From Leucobacter chromiisoli (GTDB taxonomy: Bacteria > Actinomycetota > Actinomycetes > Actinomycetales > Microbacteriaceae): a stretch of 64,000 bases of DNA. Shown here in pieces: positions 32,671 through 41,952 of the stretch (its first letter is position 1; every line of letters begins with the position of its first letter). The notes beneath the pieces were generated by a model. It was not told the DNA's origin and searched no databases. It saw only the letters and a program-made list of their open reading frames with translations. The stretch covers positions 1-64,000 of the forward strand of contig NZ_JAEHOH010000005.1 of assembly GCF_016522505.1 (NCBI RefSeq), given 5' to 3'. The position numbers and the translations under genes were made by a program.

Positions 32671-34285
32671 TCAATAGGGCGGAGCGAGCGAGCGCAAAGC
32701 AGGCGGACGCAGAGCCGTACCCGGTGATGGATGTCTCGGTTCGTCTCGTCGCGCGGACGGCGCCGGCCTTCGCCCCTCCTCTTCATGACGATCCGGTTCG
32801 GGCGAGCCGATCGGCCTGAACATCACCCGCGACACGGGGGCGTCGCGACACCTGCTCCCCAGCGCGGAGACCCACTCGAGCATGCCCCTGGCGCTCTGCT
32901 CGACGGTGAATCCGGTGTGGTGCTTCATCACGTGGTGCCGACGGCAGAGGATGGCGAGATTCGAGATCGAGGTCGCTCCTCCGAGTGCGGCGTCGAGGGT
33001 GTGATCCCGATCGGCGCGATGCGCGACCACGTTGCAGCCCATGAACCTGCACTGCATGTCTCTGGCGGCGATGAAGCGCGCGATCTCGGCGCTCGGCCGG
33101 TACCGATCCACGCTCAGCACGTCGCCGGTGACCGGGTCGCATGAGATCCGATCCCACCCGGCCTGAAGACCCGCGAGCAGCCGAGCGGTCGCGGCGTCGA
33201 TCGGGCCGTGCCCCGCCAGAGCGGCCGCACCCTGCAGACCCGCGATGCCCAGATACCGCCGGGCACCACCCGGGTTATCCGCACCGCCGGCAGCAGCAGC
33301 ACCGGCGGCAGCAGCATCTGCGACCGCACCAGCGTCGACCGCATCGGCACCGGCCGCATCGGCACCGGCCGCGCTATCCACGTCCTCCGCAGTGTCCGCG
33401 TCGCGCAGCAGCGAGAGCACCGGCACGGTCACCTGCACGCGGGCACGGATGCCGCTCAGATCGATCTCGCCCGCACCGTTCGACGGGACTCCGTTCAACA
33501 GGATGTCGGCGGCGAGGTCGGCCCGGATCCCGTCCAGCGGACGCACCCCCGGCACCTCGCCCGGGCGCCCCGCAGCGGCGCGGGTCCTCGCCTCGGCCGC
33601 AGTCGCGCGCTCGGCATCCTGCACGACCCTGGCCTGCCTGCAGAGACGATCGTAGATCGTGTGCGCGCTGGTGGCGTCCATGATCGCGCGAAGCTCGGCC
33701 ATGCCGTCGTCGAGGTCGGTGACGGACACCGCCCGACGATCCCGGGCCGAGGCATGGCGCTCCTCGAACGTGCGGTACGCGTGCTTCTCGGCCAGCACCT
33801 TCGCCATGCGGCGGGTGCGATTCGGAGACTCGCCCTCGGCGTACCGCAGGATCTCGGCCTCGTACGCACGGCGCATCCGACCGCCCTCGACCACGAGGCC
33901 GGCCTCGATGATGCCCACCGTGTGCCGTCGTGATGCTGCCCGCCGCGAGCGAGGCGTGCACGGCGGGATACTCGCGCACGACCCGGTCGGCGTGATCCAT
34001 CTCTCTCGCCACCGCCCGATCCGAGAGGCCGAGCGCGCAGGCCACCTCTGACTCCGCGGCACGGTGGGTCAGCGCGGTGTGCGCCGTGCCGAGCCGGCGC
34101 CCCTCCGTGGCCGCCTCCGCGGCGGTCGCGTCGGCATCCTCCTGGGCGAGGCGACGCACCCGAGCGAGCTGCCGCATTCTTCGCGCCTCGAGCCGCCGGA
34201 TCCGCTGGTCGGTCTCCACGAGCTCGGACACGGCGGCGCCGAGCGTTCGCCATCGTTCGGCGCCGGCGCGGAAGGGGGTGCTCAT
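32671..34285 (-). pseudogene. DUF222-HNH endonuclease, frameshifted
   Basis: DUF222 helical region plus C-terminal HNH nuclease (about 537 codons). The HNH core reads CRFMGCNVVAHRADRDHTL and ends in LCRRHHVMKHH. The gene is split: from the ATG at 34285 the frame is good through LAAGSITTAHG, then continuity requires dropping one base, after which VGIIEAGLVVEGGRMRRAYE follows. The extra base is one G of the doublet at 33918-33919 (minus strand CACGGTGGG instead of CACGTGGG). Total length minus one base is an exact multiple of three. An Ala-rich linker (33290-33380) is expanded by short repeats. It may be a true frameshift or a sequencing error. The family is numerous in Microbacteriaceae. Confidence 0.85.
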
Positions 34286-34292
34286 GTCCATC

Positions 34293-34298
34293 AGTATC
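34293..34298 (-). promoter_or_regulatory. -10 hexamer, leaderless start of the DUF222-HNH gene
   Basis: GATACT on the minus strand ends 7 nt before the ATG at 34285 and favours it over the ATG two codons upstream. Confidence 0.45.
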
Positions 34299-34426
34299 AC
34301 CGGCACCACCGACATCGAGGATCCGCAAATCCGCGGAATCATGCGGTTTCCGCGGGTCTCCCCGGAAAAAGTTACCGGCAGTTCTTTGGAGGAAAGATTG
34401 CTTGGTCGGGCGGCGATGATGTGCGT

Positions 34427-34452
34427 CTGTGGAGAACACCGGTTATCCACAG
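34427..34452. repeat. CTGTGGA...TCCACAG palindrome with DnaA-box-like arm
   Basis: CTGTGGA (34427-34433) and TCCACAG (34446-34452) are inverted across 12 nt. The right arm contains TTATCCACA, a perfect match to the DnaA box consensus; the left arm read on the minus strand is TTCTCCACA. Confidence 0.6.
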
Positions 34453-34504
34453 CTGAGACACCACGGCAAGAGCGAGCGGAGACTCTCCGTCACCCGCGAG
34501 GGCG

Positions 34505-34726
34505 TCACGCGATCCTGGGGAACTCCCGCGTCGAGAACACGACCTCGACGGGCACCTCGAAGTGCTCGGCGATGCGGAGCGCCAGATAGAGGCTCGGGCT
34601 GAACTCGCCCCGCTCCAGGTACCCGATGGTCTGGTAGTGCACGCCGACCGCGTCGGCGAGCTCGCGCCGGGACATTTTGCGCTCCGCGCGCAGCATCGCG
34701 ATCCGGTTGTGAACGACCTCTGCCAC
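34505..34726 (-). CDS. XRE-family HTH regulator of the ABC operon
   Basis: A 73-residue single-domain regulator of the short YgzD-like type that is commonly encoded with ABC-2 exporters. The HTH reads SRRELADAVGVHYQTIGYLE, followed by the conserved RGEFSPSLYLALRIAEHFEV. It is the third gene after the ATPase and permease, six bases after the permease stop. By family precedent it may repress its own operon at the palindrome overlapping the promoter at 36675-36693; this is inferred. Confidence 0.85.
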   Translation of the reverse strand: MAEVVHNRIAMLRAERKMSRRELADAVGVHYQTIGYLERGEFSPSLYLALRIAEHFEVPVEVVFSTREFPRIA

Positions 34727-34732
34727 TCGCCC

Positions 34733-35716
34733 CTACACTCCCATGACCTCGTGCATGCTCTGCCGCCGCGCGGCGAGCGTCGAGCCCGACTCGCGCCGCG
34801 CCATTCGTCCGAGCAGCTTGGGCGCGAGCACGAGCCCCGCGACGGCCCAGGCGGCGAGCACGATGAACACCCACTCGATCCGCCACGAGCCCGCGACCTC
34901 GACCGAAGCCATGCTATCGGGCAGCAGGGACGCGCGCATGCCGAGCCCGAACCAGTAGAGCGGGAAGGCTTGGGCGACGGCCTGCAGCCAGGCCGGCATC
35001 ACCGCGAGCGGGAAGAAGATGCCCGACACCGCGATGAGCCCCATCATCGGCATCATGACGAGGCCCATGTACTTCGGGTTGTTCATGAGGGCCCCGAGCA
35101 CCGCGCCGATCGCCAGCATCGCCACCAATCCCAGGAGCGTCACTGCGGTGAACAGCGCCCACCGCCACGGCGTGTCGAAGACCAGATCGTCGAAGATCAT
35201 GAGGCCGACGGCGAGCACCAGCACGGTCGACAGCAGCGTCACCATCGCGTTGGCCGTGATCTCGCCCACGAGGTAGCCGGTGGTGCCGCGGGGCACCGAC
35301 TTCGAGCGCAGCAGCGTGCCGTTCGTGCGGTCGAGCGCGAGCAGGCTCACGATGCCCATCACGGCGCTGAACAGCGCGCTCATCGCGAGGATGCCGGGCA
35401 GCGCCATCGTGCCGGCGCCCACTCCGAGATCCTCGACCTCGAAGCGCTGCATCCAGATCAGCACGCCGATGAGGATGGCGATCGGCACGACGGTGCCGAG
35501 GATCTCCCCCGGCGTCGTCATCATCAGCCGCGCCGAGATCAGGCCGCGGCGCAGCCCTGTGCGGTAGGCGTTGAGCTTCGGGTTCGTCCGCGGCTCACGT
35601 CGCTGCACCACCGCCCGCGCGTCGTCGGCTCCCGCCGCCCGCGCGTCGTCGGCTCCCGCCGCCCGCGCATTGCCGGTCCCCGCCGCGCGTCCCTCCGCTC
35701 GTGCGTCGTCGCTCAT
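34733..35716 (-). CDS. ABC-2 type transporter permease
   Basis: A 327-residue membrane protein with six predicted helices after a ~70-residue cytoplasmic N terminus. The conserved ABC-2 topology shows in the region from TVVPIAILIGVLIWMQ to the last helix (RIEWVFIVLAAWAVAGLVL). Residues ~10-35 are an Ala-Asp repeat (RAAGADDARAAGADDARA) encoded by a 24-bp tandem repeat. The ATG has a strong AGGAGG site, and in the alternative frame of the ATPase it would overlap that gene's stop in ATGA. It forms the channel of an exporter of unknown substrate. Confidence 0.87.
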   Translation of the reverse strand: MSDDARAEGRAAGTGNARAAGADDARAAGADDARAVVQRREPRTNPKLNAYRTGLRRGLISARLMMTTPGEILGTVVPIAILIGVLIWMQRFEVEDLGVGAGTMALPGILAMSALFSAVMGIVSLLALDRTNGTLLRSKSVPRGTTGYLVGEITANAMVTLLSTVLVLAVGLMIFDDLVFDTPWRWALFTAVTLLGLVAMLAIGAVLGALMNNPKYMGLVMMPMMGLIAVSGIFFPLAVMPAWLQAVAQAFPLYWFGLGMRASLLPDSMASVEVAGSWRIEWVFIVLAAWAVAGLVLAPKLLGRMARRESGSTLAARRQSMHEVMGV

Positions 35717-36647
35717 CGTGCCTCCTCCTGCAGCTGCATCTCCCCGAACTCGCCGCCTCGACGGCCTGCCCCGCTTCGAACCGCTCGACGATCGAGAGGT
35801 AGGCGTCCTCGAGCGTGCCCCGCTCGATCTCGAGCTCGGTGACCGGCTCGCCCTCGCGGGTCAGCAGCTCGCGCGCGAACTCCGTCGCGTCCTTGCTCGC
35901 GTGCACGTGCCGCTGCCCGCCGCATACCCACCGCACCTCGGCGAGCCGCGAGACGGCGCGGGTCAGCTCGTAGGGCGAACCGTCGGCGATGACGCCCCCT
36001 CCGGCGAGGATCACGATGCGGCTCGCGAGCTTCTCCGCCTCGCTCAGATCGTGCGTCGTGAGCAGGATCGTGATCCCCTCGAGATCGCTGAGCCGGTGCA
36101 CGAGTTCGTGGAAGTCTCGACGGGCGCGCGGGTCGAACCCGGTGGTCGGTTCGTCCAGGAACAGGAGCGAGGGTCGCCCGACGATGCCCAGCGCGACGTC
36201 GAGCCGTCGGCGCTGACCGCCCGAGAGCGTGCTCAGTTTCTGACCTGCCTGGCCGGTGAGGCCGACGAGCTCGAGGAGCTCGTCCGCCGGCCAGGGGTCC
36301 ACGTAGGGCCGGTAGTAGTCGGCGATGTGGGCGAGCAGCTGGCGGGGGCGCCACTTGGCGTGGTCGCTCGACGTCTGCAGCATCACGCCGATCTGCGAGC
36401 GCCAGCCGTCGTCGCCCTTCGCGGGATCGACCCCCAGCACCGACACCTCTCCCGCAGACGGGACGCGGAACCCCTCGAGGATCTCGATCGTCGTGCTCCT
36501 GCCGGCTCCGTTGGGGCCGAGCAACGCGACGACTTCTCCGGAGTGGACGGTGAGGTCCACGCCGTCGAGCACCTGCGTGTCGCCGTAGCGCATCTGCAGG
36601 CCCGATGCGGAAATCACGGCTGCGCCCGGGGGTTGCGGTCGACTCAC
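35595..36647 (-). CDS. ABC transporter ATP-binding protein with altered Walker A
   Basis: A 350-residue ABC-2 type ATPase. The signature LSTLSGGQRRRLDVA, Walker B LLFLDEPTTGFDP and H-loop LTTHD are normal, but Walker A reads GPNGAGRSTT, with Arg50 replacing the near-invariant Lys. The C terminus is suspicious. The in-frame ending overlaps the permease by 122 bases and is a shadow-like Arg/Gly tail, while the other frame gives EFGEMQLQEEAR and a stop in ATGA exactly at the permease start. One missing base near 35748-35756 would explain this; the gene would then end at 35713. GTG at 36647 follows GGAG by six bases. Function may be impaired. Confidence 0.8.
   Translation of the reverse strand: MSRPQPPGAAVISASGLQMRYGDTQVLDGVDLTVHSGEVVALLGPNGAGRSTTIEILEGFRVPSAGEVSVLGVDPAKGDDGWRSQIGVMLQTSSDHAKWRPRQLLAHIADYYRPYVDPWPADELLELVGLTGQAGQKLSTLSGGQRRRLDVALGIVGRPSLLFLDEPTTGFDPRARRDFHELVHRLSDLEGITILLTTHDLSEAEKLASRIVILAGGGVIADGSPYELTRAVSRLAEVRWVCGGQRHVHASKDATEFARELLTREGEPVTELEIERGTLEDAYLSIVERFEAGQAVEAASSGRCSCRRRHDERRRTSGGTRGGDRQCAGGGSRRRAGGGSRRRAGGGAAT
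35613..35684. repeat. 24-bp tandem repeat in the permease N terminus
   Basis: Two identical 24-bp units at 35613-35636 and 35637-35660 are followed by one diverged unit. They encode an Ala-Gly-Ala-Asp-Asp-Ala-Arg repeat on the minus strand. Confidence 0.8.
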
Positions 36648-36674
36648 GTCTCACTCCATCCGATCTCAACTCCA

Positions 36675-36687
36675 GAATGCAGCATTC
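36675..36687. promoter_or_regulatory. palindromic operator candidate of the ABC operon
   Basis: GAATGC-A-GCATTC is a perfect 13-bp palindrome lying directly downstream of the predicted -10, over the expected transcription start of the ABC operon. Confidence 0.55.
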
Positions 36688-36716
36688 ATACTACATACAC
36701 GAGCACAGACAGGCAA
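36688..36716 (-). promoter_or_regulatory. ABC operon promoter (-35 and -10)
   Basis: On the minus strand TTGCCT (36716-36711) and TAGTAT (36693-36688) are separated by 17 nt. This is the best canonical promoter in the window and lies in a locally AT-rich patch. Confidence 0.65.
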
Positions 36717-36737
36717 TGACCGCGTGCACCCGGCCTT

Positions 36738-37829
36738 CTAGCTCGCGATCTCCTGGTACGCGAACTGCAGCACCGAATCGTCGACGCCGGCCAGCACGCG
36801 CGGCTTCGCGATGTCGTCGAGCACGATGAAGCGCAGCATGCCGGCCCGCGCCTTCTTGTCGCGCTGCATCGTCGCCAGCAGGCCGGGCCAGCGACCGGCC
36901 GGGTATGAGAGCGGGAGGCCGAGGAGCGTGAGCACCCTGCGGTGCCGCTCGACCGCCTCGTCGGAGAGCGACCCGGCCATGCGGCCGAGCTCGGCGGCAT
37001 ACATCATGCCGATCGCCACGGCCACGCCGTGCCGCCACTGGTAGCGCTCGGCGTGCTCGATCGCGTGGCCGAGGGTGTGGCCGTAGTTCAGGATCTCGCG
37101 CAGGCCGCCCTCGCGGAAGTCCTCGGAGACGACGCGCGCCTTCACCGCGATCGCGAGCTCGACGGCGCGCCGGAACTCGGGCGTCGCGGGATCGGTCGCC
37201 CGGTCGGGATCGGCCTCGACGATGTCGAGGATCTCCGGCTCCGCGATGAAGCCGGCCTTCACCACCTCCGCGAAGCCGGCCAGGATCTCGTTCTTCGGCA
37301 GCGTCTCGAGCAGGTCGAGGTCGCAGAGCACGGCGTGCGGAGCGTAGAAGGCGCCCACGAGGTTCTTGCCCTCCGCGGTGTTGATCCCGGTCTTGCCGCC
37401 GACGGCGGCGTCGACCATGCCGAGCACCGTGGTCGGCACCTGCACGAGACGCACCCCGCGCAGCCAGGTGGCGGCGACGAAGCCGGCCAGGTCGGTGACC
37501 GCGCCGCCGCCGAGGCCGACGACGGCGTCCGTGCGCGTGAAGTCGGCCTGCCCCATGATCTGCCAGCAGAACGCCGCGACCTCCACGCGCTTGGCCGCCT
37601 CCGCGTCGGGCACCTCCGCGAGCAGCACCTGTCCGAAGCGCTGCTGCAGCGACTGCCGCAGCTCGTCCGCCAGGCGGCCCACGGTCGGCGTGTGCACGAT
37701 GAGCACCTTGGCCACCCGGTCCCCCAGCGCGTCCGCGACGCGCCCCTGCAGGCCTCGGCCCACCGTGATCGTGTAGTCCGCGTCTCCGGTCACCCGGATA
37801 TCCGTCGGGGCGTCGGCCTTCTCGCTCAT
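36738..37829 (-). CDS. aroB: 3-dehydroquinate synthase
   Basis: A 363-residue NAD- and metal-dependent enzyme that makes 3-dehydroquinate from DAHP, the second step of the shikimate pathway. The NAD-binding GLGGGAVTDLAGFVAATWLRG, the VGGKTGINTAEGKN block and the metal-ligand motif NYGHTLGHAIEH are all intact. ATG overlaps the aroK stop in ATGA, so it is the last gene of a coupled aroC-aroK-aroB string. The region after its stop holds the ABC operon promoter. Confidence 0.96.
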   Translation of the reverse strand: MSEKADAPTDIRVTGDADYTITVGRGLQGRVADALGDRVAKVLIVHTPTVGRLADELRQSLQQRFGQVLLAEVPDAEAAKRVEVAAFCWQIMGQADFTRTDAVVGLGGGAVTDLAGFVAATWLRGVRLVQVPTTVLGMVDAAVGGKTGINTAEGKNLVGAFYAPHAVLCDLDLLETLPKNEILAGFAEVVKAGFIAEPEILDIVEADPDRATDPATPEFRRAVELAIAVKARVVSEDFREGGLREILNYGHTLGHAIEHAERYQWRHGVAVAIGMMYAAELGRMAGSLSDEAVERHRRVLTLLGLPLSYPAGRWPGLLATMQRDKKARAGMLRFIVLDDIAKPRVLAGVDDSVLQFAYQEIAS

Positions 37830-38692
37830 TCGCTCGGGTTCTCCTTCGTCTTCCTCGTACTGGTTCGTCCCTGGCGTGCACCGCCGGCGCGGGCGCCGCC
37901 GGCCCGCGCGCCCCCCTGCCGATTGCTCCGGCCCCCGCCCTGCCGGCCGCCGCTCGTCCCGGAACCCGCGCCTCGGCCCTGCGTGCGCACCCACTGGGTG
38001 ACGCGCACGGCGAGCTGATCCTTCGTCGCACGGTCGGTGCGGTACGTCACGTCGGCCACGGCCTCGTAGAGCGGCTTCCGCTCCGCCAGGATCCTGCCCC
38101 ACGCCTCGGGATCGTCGCGCAGCAGCGGGCGACGGGAGATGTTCGCGGTGCGCAGCACCGCCTCCTGGGTCGTCATCAGCAGCACGACGGGGTGCTCCGA
38201 CAGCAGTGCGCGCGTGCGCTCGCTCAGCACGGCGCCGCCGCCGAGCGCGAAGATCCTCGCTCCCGGCTTCGCCAGCTCCTCGGCGATGACCTCGGCCTCG
38301 ATCCGCCGGAACTCCTCCTCGCCGTGCGCCGCGAAGAAGTCGACGATGGGGCCGTGCGCCTGCACGAAGAGCGCGTCAGAGTCGACGAAGGGGATGCCGA
38401 GCTCCCGCGCGACCCGCTTGCCGAGGCTGGTCTTGCCAGCGGCCATCGGGCCGACGAACACGATCGCCCGGTCGGGCAGCCGATTGCCGCGCCGTCTGCG
38501 CCTGCCGCGCTTGCGCGACGGCTGTGAGCGCTCGCCCTCGCCACCTCCCGCGCCAGCCTCGTGACGGTTCCCCGAGGGCCCCACCACCGGGATCGCCTGT
38601 GTGATCGGACCCGACTCCGGCTTCGGCGGCGCGGGCACCGGGCGGGCGGCGGGCGGCCCGGCCTCGCGGCCGGCGCGCCTCGAGGTGCTCAC
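37826..38692 (-). CDS. aroK: shikimate kinase with N- and C-terminal extensions
   Basis: A 288-residue protein whose central ~170 residues are shikimate kinase (shikimate to shikimate-3-phosphate). The P-loop GPMAAGKTS is at residues 81-89, the shikimate site includes DSDALF and LGGGAVLSE, and the lid has [11 protein letters not shown]. About 70 residues precede the domain, Pro-rich then strongly basic ([11 protein letters not shown]). A ~45-residue tail is Gly/Arg/Gln-rich with repeated GGARAGGAR. Both extensions are likely disordered and nucleic-acid-binding-like. GTG overlaps the aroC stop in GTGA, which fixes the long N terminus unless an internal start is used. Confidence 0.9.
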   Translation of the reverse strand: MSTSRRAGREAGPPAARPVPAPPKPESGPITQAIPVVGPSGNRHEAGAGGGEGERSQPSRKRGRRRRRGNRLPDRAIVFVGPMAAGKTSLGKRVARELGIPFVDSDALFVQAHGPIVDFFAAHGEEEFRRIEAEVIAEELAKPGARIFALGGGAVLSERTRALLSEHPVVLLMTTQEAVLRTANISRRPLLRDDPEAWGRILAERKPLYEAVADVTYRTDRATKDQLAVRVTQWVRTQGRGAGSGTSGGRQGGGRSNRQGGARAGGARAGGARQGRTSTRKTKENPSE

Positions 38693-39885
38693 GACTCGAT
38701 GGCGGTTGTCAGCCGTTCGGGGATCGCCGCCAGATACGATTCGAGGTTGCGCCGGGTCTCGGCGAGACTGTCGCCGCCGAACTTCTCGGCGACGGCGTCG
38801 GCCAGCACGAGCGCCACCATCGCCTCGGCGACCACGCCCGAAGCGGGCACCGCGGTGACGTCGCTGCGCTGGTGATGGGCCTTCGCCTCCTCGCCCGTCG
38901 CGACGTCGACGGTCGGCAGCGCGTGGGGCACGGTGGCGATCGGCTTCATGCCGGCGCGCACGCGGAGCACCTGCCCGGTCGTCATACCGCCCTCGATGCC
39001 GCCGGCACGGGCGGTCTCGCGCGCGATCCGACCGCCCGCGATGTGCAGCTCGTCGTGCGCCGCAGAGCCGCGGCGGCGGGTCGTCTCGAAGCCGTCGCCG
39101 ACCTCGACGCCCTTGATCGCCTGGATGCCCATGAGCGCGCCCGCGAGCCGCGAGTCGAGACGGCGATCCCAGTGCACGTACGAGCCGAGCCCCGGCGGGA
39201 GCCCGTAGGCGAGCACCTCGACGATGCCGCCGAGGGTGTCCCCGGACTTCTTCGTGTCGTCGACCTCCTCGACCATGCGGGCGCTCGTCTCGGGATCGAA
39301 GCAGCGCAGCGGATCCGCGTCGAGCGTCGCGACGTCGTCGGGGGTCGGGATCGGCGAGCCCGCCGGCACCTCGACGGGGCCCATGGAGATCGTGTGGCTG
39401 ACGAGCCGGATGCCGAGCCCCTCGAGGAAGGACCGTGCCACGGCGCCGAGCGCGACGCGCGCCGCGGTCTCGCGCGCGCTCGCGCGCTCCAGCACGGGTC
39501 GGGACTCCGAGAAGCCGTACTTCTGCATGCCCGCGAGGTCGGCATGACCGGGACGCGGGCGGGTGAGCGGCGCGCCGCGGCCGCGGGAGCGCTCCGACAA
39601 CTCGGTGGGCTCAGCGCTCATCACCTCGACCCACTTGGGCCACTCGGTGTTGCCGATGCGGATCGCGACGGGGCCGCCGATGCTCACGCCCTGCACCACG
39701 CCGCCGGAGAGGTGCAGCTCGTCCTGCTCGAACTTCATGCGCGAGCCGCGGCCGTAGCCGAGCTTGCGACGGGCGAGATCCTCGCGGATCGCATCGAGGG
39801 AGACGGGCACGCCGGCGGGCAGCCCTTCGAGAACGGCAATGAGTTCGGGGCCGTGGGATTCTCCGGCCGTAAGCCAACGCAGCAT
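38689..39885 (-). CDS. aroC: chorismate synthase
   Basis: A 398-residue FMN-dependent synthase that converts EPSP to chorismate. N-terminal [20 protein letters not shown] is the first family signature, and [13 protein letters not shown] and the RKSG-related C-terminal region follow. Length fits the longer actinobacterial form. ATG follows GGGAGG by nine bases. It lies 91 bases downstream of aroE and overlaps aroK by four. Confidence 0.96.
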   Translation of the reverse strand: MLRWLTAGESHGPELIAVLEGLPAGVPVSLDAIREDLARRKLGYGRGSRMKFEQDELHLSGGVVQGVSIGGPVAIRIGNTEWPKWVEVMSAEPTELSERSRGRGAPLTRPRPGHADLAGMQKYGFSESRPVLERASARETAARVALGAVARSFLEGLGIRLVSHTISMGPVEVPAGSPIPTPDDVATLDADPLRCFDPETSARMVEEVDDTKKSGDTLGGIVEVLAYGLPPGLGSYVHWDRRLDSRLAGALMGIQAIKGVEVGDGFETTRRRGSAAHDELHIAGGRIARETARAGGIEGGMTTGQVLRVRAGMKPIATVPHALPTVDVATGEEAKAHHQRSDVTAVPASGVVAEAMVALVLADAVAEKFGGDSLAETRRNLESYLAAIPERLTTAIES

Positions 39886-39976
39886 AGGGTCTATCCTCCC
39901 ACACCGCGCCGCGACCCGGCGCAGCGGTTCGTCGGGTCGAGGAGCCGCGATGCCGGTCGTTCGCGGAGGGTCCCGC

Positions 39977-40858
39977 TCAGCTGCGGGAGCCGGCCGCGCG
40001 ATGCATCGCCGCGAGCACCCGCTCCTCCGCCTCGAGCGGAAGACCGGGATCCCCGTTCGCGAAGACCCGGATCTGCAGGAGGGCCTGCTCGACGAGCATG
40101 TCGATGCCCGCGTGGGCGGTGCCGCCCGCCGCGCGCCAGCGCTCCGCGAGCGGGGACGGCCAGGGGTCGTAGGCGACGTCGAAGAGCGGGATCCGCATCA
40201 GTGCGGCGGGCAGTTCGAGCTCGCGCCCGGCGGGGCCGGGGAGGGTCGAGATGACGAGCGTCGCCTCCAGCGCGGGGTGCAGAGCGACATCGAGCGCCTC
40301 CGGGTGTCGCAGGCTCGTCCCCTCGACGTGCAGCCTCAGCTGCGATCCCGGCTCGTGGGAGTCGGCGAAGCGCGCCACGAGATCGCTCGTGGCGCGGATG
40401 TTCCTTGCCAGGATCGAGACGTGCTCGGCCCCCAGGCTCCGCGCCGCGAGGATGGCCGACACCGCCGTCGCGCCCGAGCCGATGACCGCCGTGCGGGTGG
40501 CGTCGAGTCCGGCCTTGCGGACCGCCTCGGCGAGCCCGCCCACATCGGTGTTGAACCCGGCCCAGCGCGGGGTGCCCGGGCCGGACAGGCGCAGCAGTGT
40601 GTTGACGACGCCGCTCTCCATCGCCGCCGGGTCGAGGGCCGCAGCGACGCGGTGCGCCTCCTCCTTCAGCGGCATCGTGAGCGAGAACCCGCGCCACCCG
40701 GGGCCTCGGCCGTCGAGGAACGGTGCGAGGCCGTCCTCGCCGACCCGGATGCGGGTGTAGCGCCACGACAGGCCGAGCTCCTCGTACGCCGCCGCGTGGA
40801 TGAGTGGGGACTTCGAGTGCGCGATCGGCGAGCCGAGGACGGCCAGCTTCTCCCCCAT
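39977..40858 (-). CDS. aroE: shikimate dehydrogenase
   Basis: A 293-residue NADP-dependent enzyme that reduces 3-dehydroshikimate. The substrate site [20 protein letters not shown] opens the protein; the catalytic Lys lies in [11 protein letters not shown] and the Asp in GFNTDVGG. The nucleotide-binding loop is [13 protein letters not shown]. The ATG shares one base with the mltG stop (TGATG), so translation is coupled. It stands between mltG and aroC in the long minus-strand operon. Confidence 0.94.
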   Translation of the reverse strand: MGEKLAVLGSPIAHSKSPLIHAAAYEELGLSWRYTRIRVGEDGLAPFLDGRGPGWRGFSLTMPLKEEAHRVAAALDPAAMESGVVNTLLRLSGPGTPRWAGFNTDVGGLAEAVRKAGLDATRTAVIGSGATAVSAILAARSLGAEHVSILARNIRATSDLVARFADSHEPGSQLRLHVEGTSLRHPEALDVALHPALEATLVISTLPGPAGRELELPAALMRIPLFDVAYDPWPSPLAERWRAAGGTAHAGIDMLVEQALLQIRVFANGDPGLPLEAEERVLAAMHRAAGSRS

Positions 40859-41952
40859 CAGCAGCCGCTGTCCGGCGTCGCGGAGCACCAGTCCCGGTAC
40901 TCCTGCACCGCGGCCTCGTGCGACTCCGAGTCCGAGCTGAAGGTCGACGCCCCCGTGCCACCAGGAGAGACGACGAAGTAGAGCCAGTCGCCGGGCGTCG
41001 GCTCGAGGGTCGCGGCGATCGCGTCGCGACCTGGATTCGCGATCGGCCCGGCCGGCAGCCCCGAGTGCACGTAGGTGTTCCAGGGGTTGTCGTCGGCCAG
41101 GGCCTCGTCGGTGGACCAGACGCTGCCGTCGTCGTGCTCCTCGGCGCCGTACTGCGCGGTCGAGTCCATCTGCAGCAGCATGCCGTGGTCCAGCCGGTTG
41201 TGGATCACGCGGGACACCTTGCCGAAGTCCTCCACCGTGCCGCTCTCGCGCTGCACCATCGCGGCGATCGTCAGCACGCGCTGGCGATCCTGCTCGGCGA
41301 CCCCGAACTCGTCGAGCACGGCGTTCTGCTGGTCGACGAGCCGCGCGATGACGTCGTGCGCCGTGGCCCCGAACTCGAACTCGTAGGTGGCGGGGAACAG
41401 CCATCCCTCGAGCGAGTCCACGCCCTCGGGCACCGCGTACGCCGATGGGTCGGCGGCGGCCTCCTCCAGCTCCTCGAGCGGGATGTCCGTGCCGCTCGAG
41501 ACGATCTCGAGCGTCTGCGCGAGCGTGCTGCCCTCCGGGATCATCGCCGAGAGCTGCACCCGGTTCTCGGGATCCTGCAGCGCGGCGAGGGCCGAGGCGG
41601 AGCTCATCTGCTGCCGCAGCTGGTACGCGCCCGGCTGGAACTCGACCGCGGGCTCCTGCTGCAGCAGCAGTTCGTAGAATGCGTCGGAGGTCTTCACGAC
41701 GTCGTGCTCGGCGAGCGAGCGCGCCACGTCCTCCCCGATCTCGCCCTCGGTGATCTTGACGATCACCTCGCCGGAGCCCTCGCCCTCGTAGTCGTTCGAC
41801 GTCCATCCGAGGGCGAGCGAGACGCGGTCGCCGAACTGCGACCAGAGGTAGCCGCCCGCGGCGGCGAGGCCTCCGAGCAGCAGCGCGGTGACGGTCAGCA
41901 CCACCGCGACCCGCCTCCCGTTCCCGCCGCGGCCGTTCTTTCGAGCGGTCAT
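40858..41952 (-). CDS. mltG: endolytic murein transglycosylase MltG
   Basis: A 364-residue membrane-anchored transglycosylase that cuts nascent glycan strands and is proposed to end peptidoglycan chains. One helix at residues ~14-36 follows a basic start. A LysM-like region precedes the YceG domain. The catalytic Glu236 is in VQRESGTVEDFGKVSRVIHN, and the closing block PGRDAIAATLEPTPGDWLYF is typical. ATG overlaps the ruvX stop in ATGA. The order ruvX-mltG-aroE is conserved in related actinobacteria. Confidence 0.94.
   Translation of the reverse strand: MTARKNGRGGNGRRVAVVLTVTALLLGGLAAAGGYLWSQFGDRVSLALGWTSNDYEGEGSGEVIVKITEGEIGEDVARSLAEHDVVKTSDAFYELLLQQEPAVEFQPGAYQLRQQMSSASALAALQDPENRVQLSAMIPEGSTLAQTLEIVSSGTDIPLEELEEAAADPSAYAVPEGVDSLEGWLFPATYEFEFGATAHDVIARLVDQQNAVLDEFGVAEQDRQRVLTIAAMVQRESGTVEDFGKVSRVIHNRLDHGMLLQMDSTAQYGAEEHDDGSVWSTDEALADDNPWNTYVHSGLPAGPIANPGRDAIAATLEPTPGDWLYFVVSPGGTGASTFSSDSESHEAAVQEYRDWCSATPDSGC

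Noticed and set aside
34427..34452. Replication origin because of DnaA-box-like motifs
   Set aside because: Only one perfect and one near box, with no dnaA, dnaN or AT-rich unwinding region nearby.
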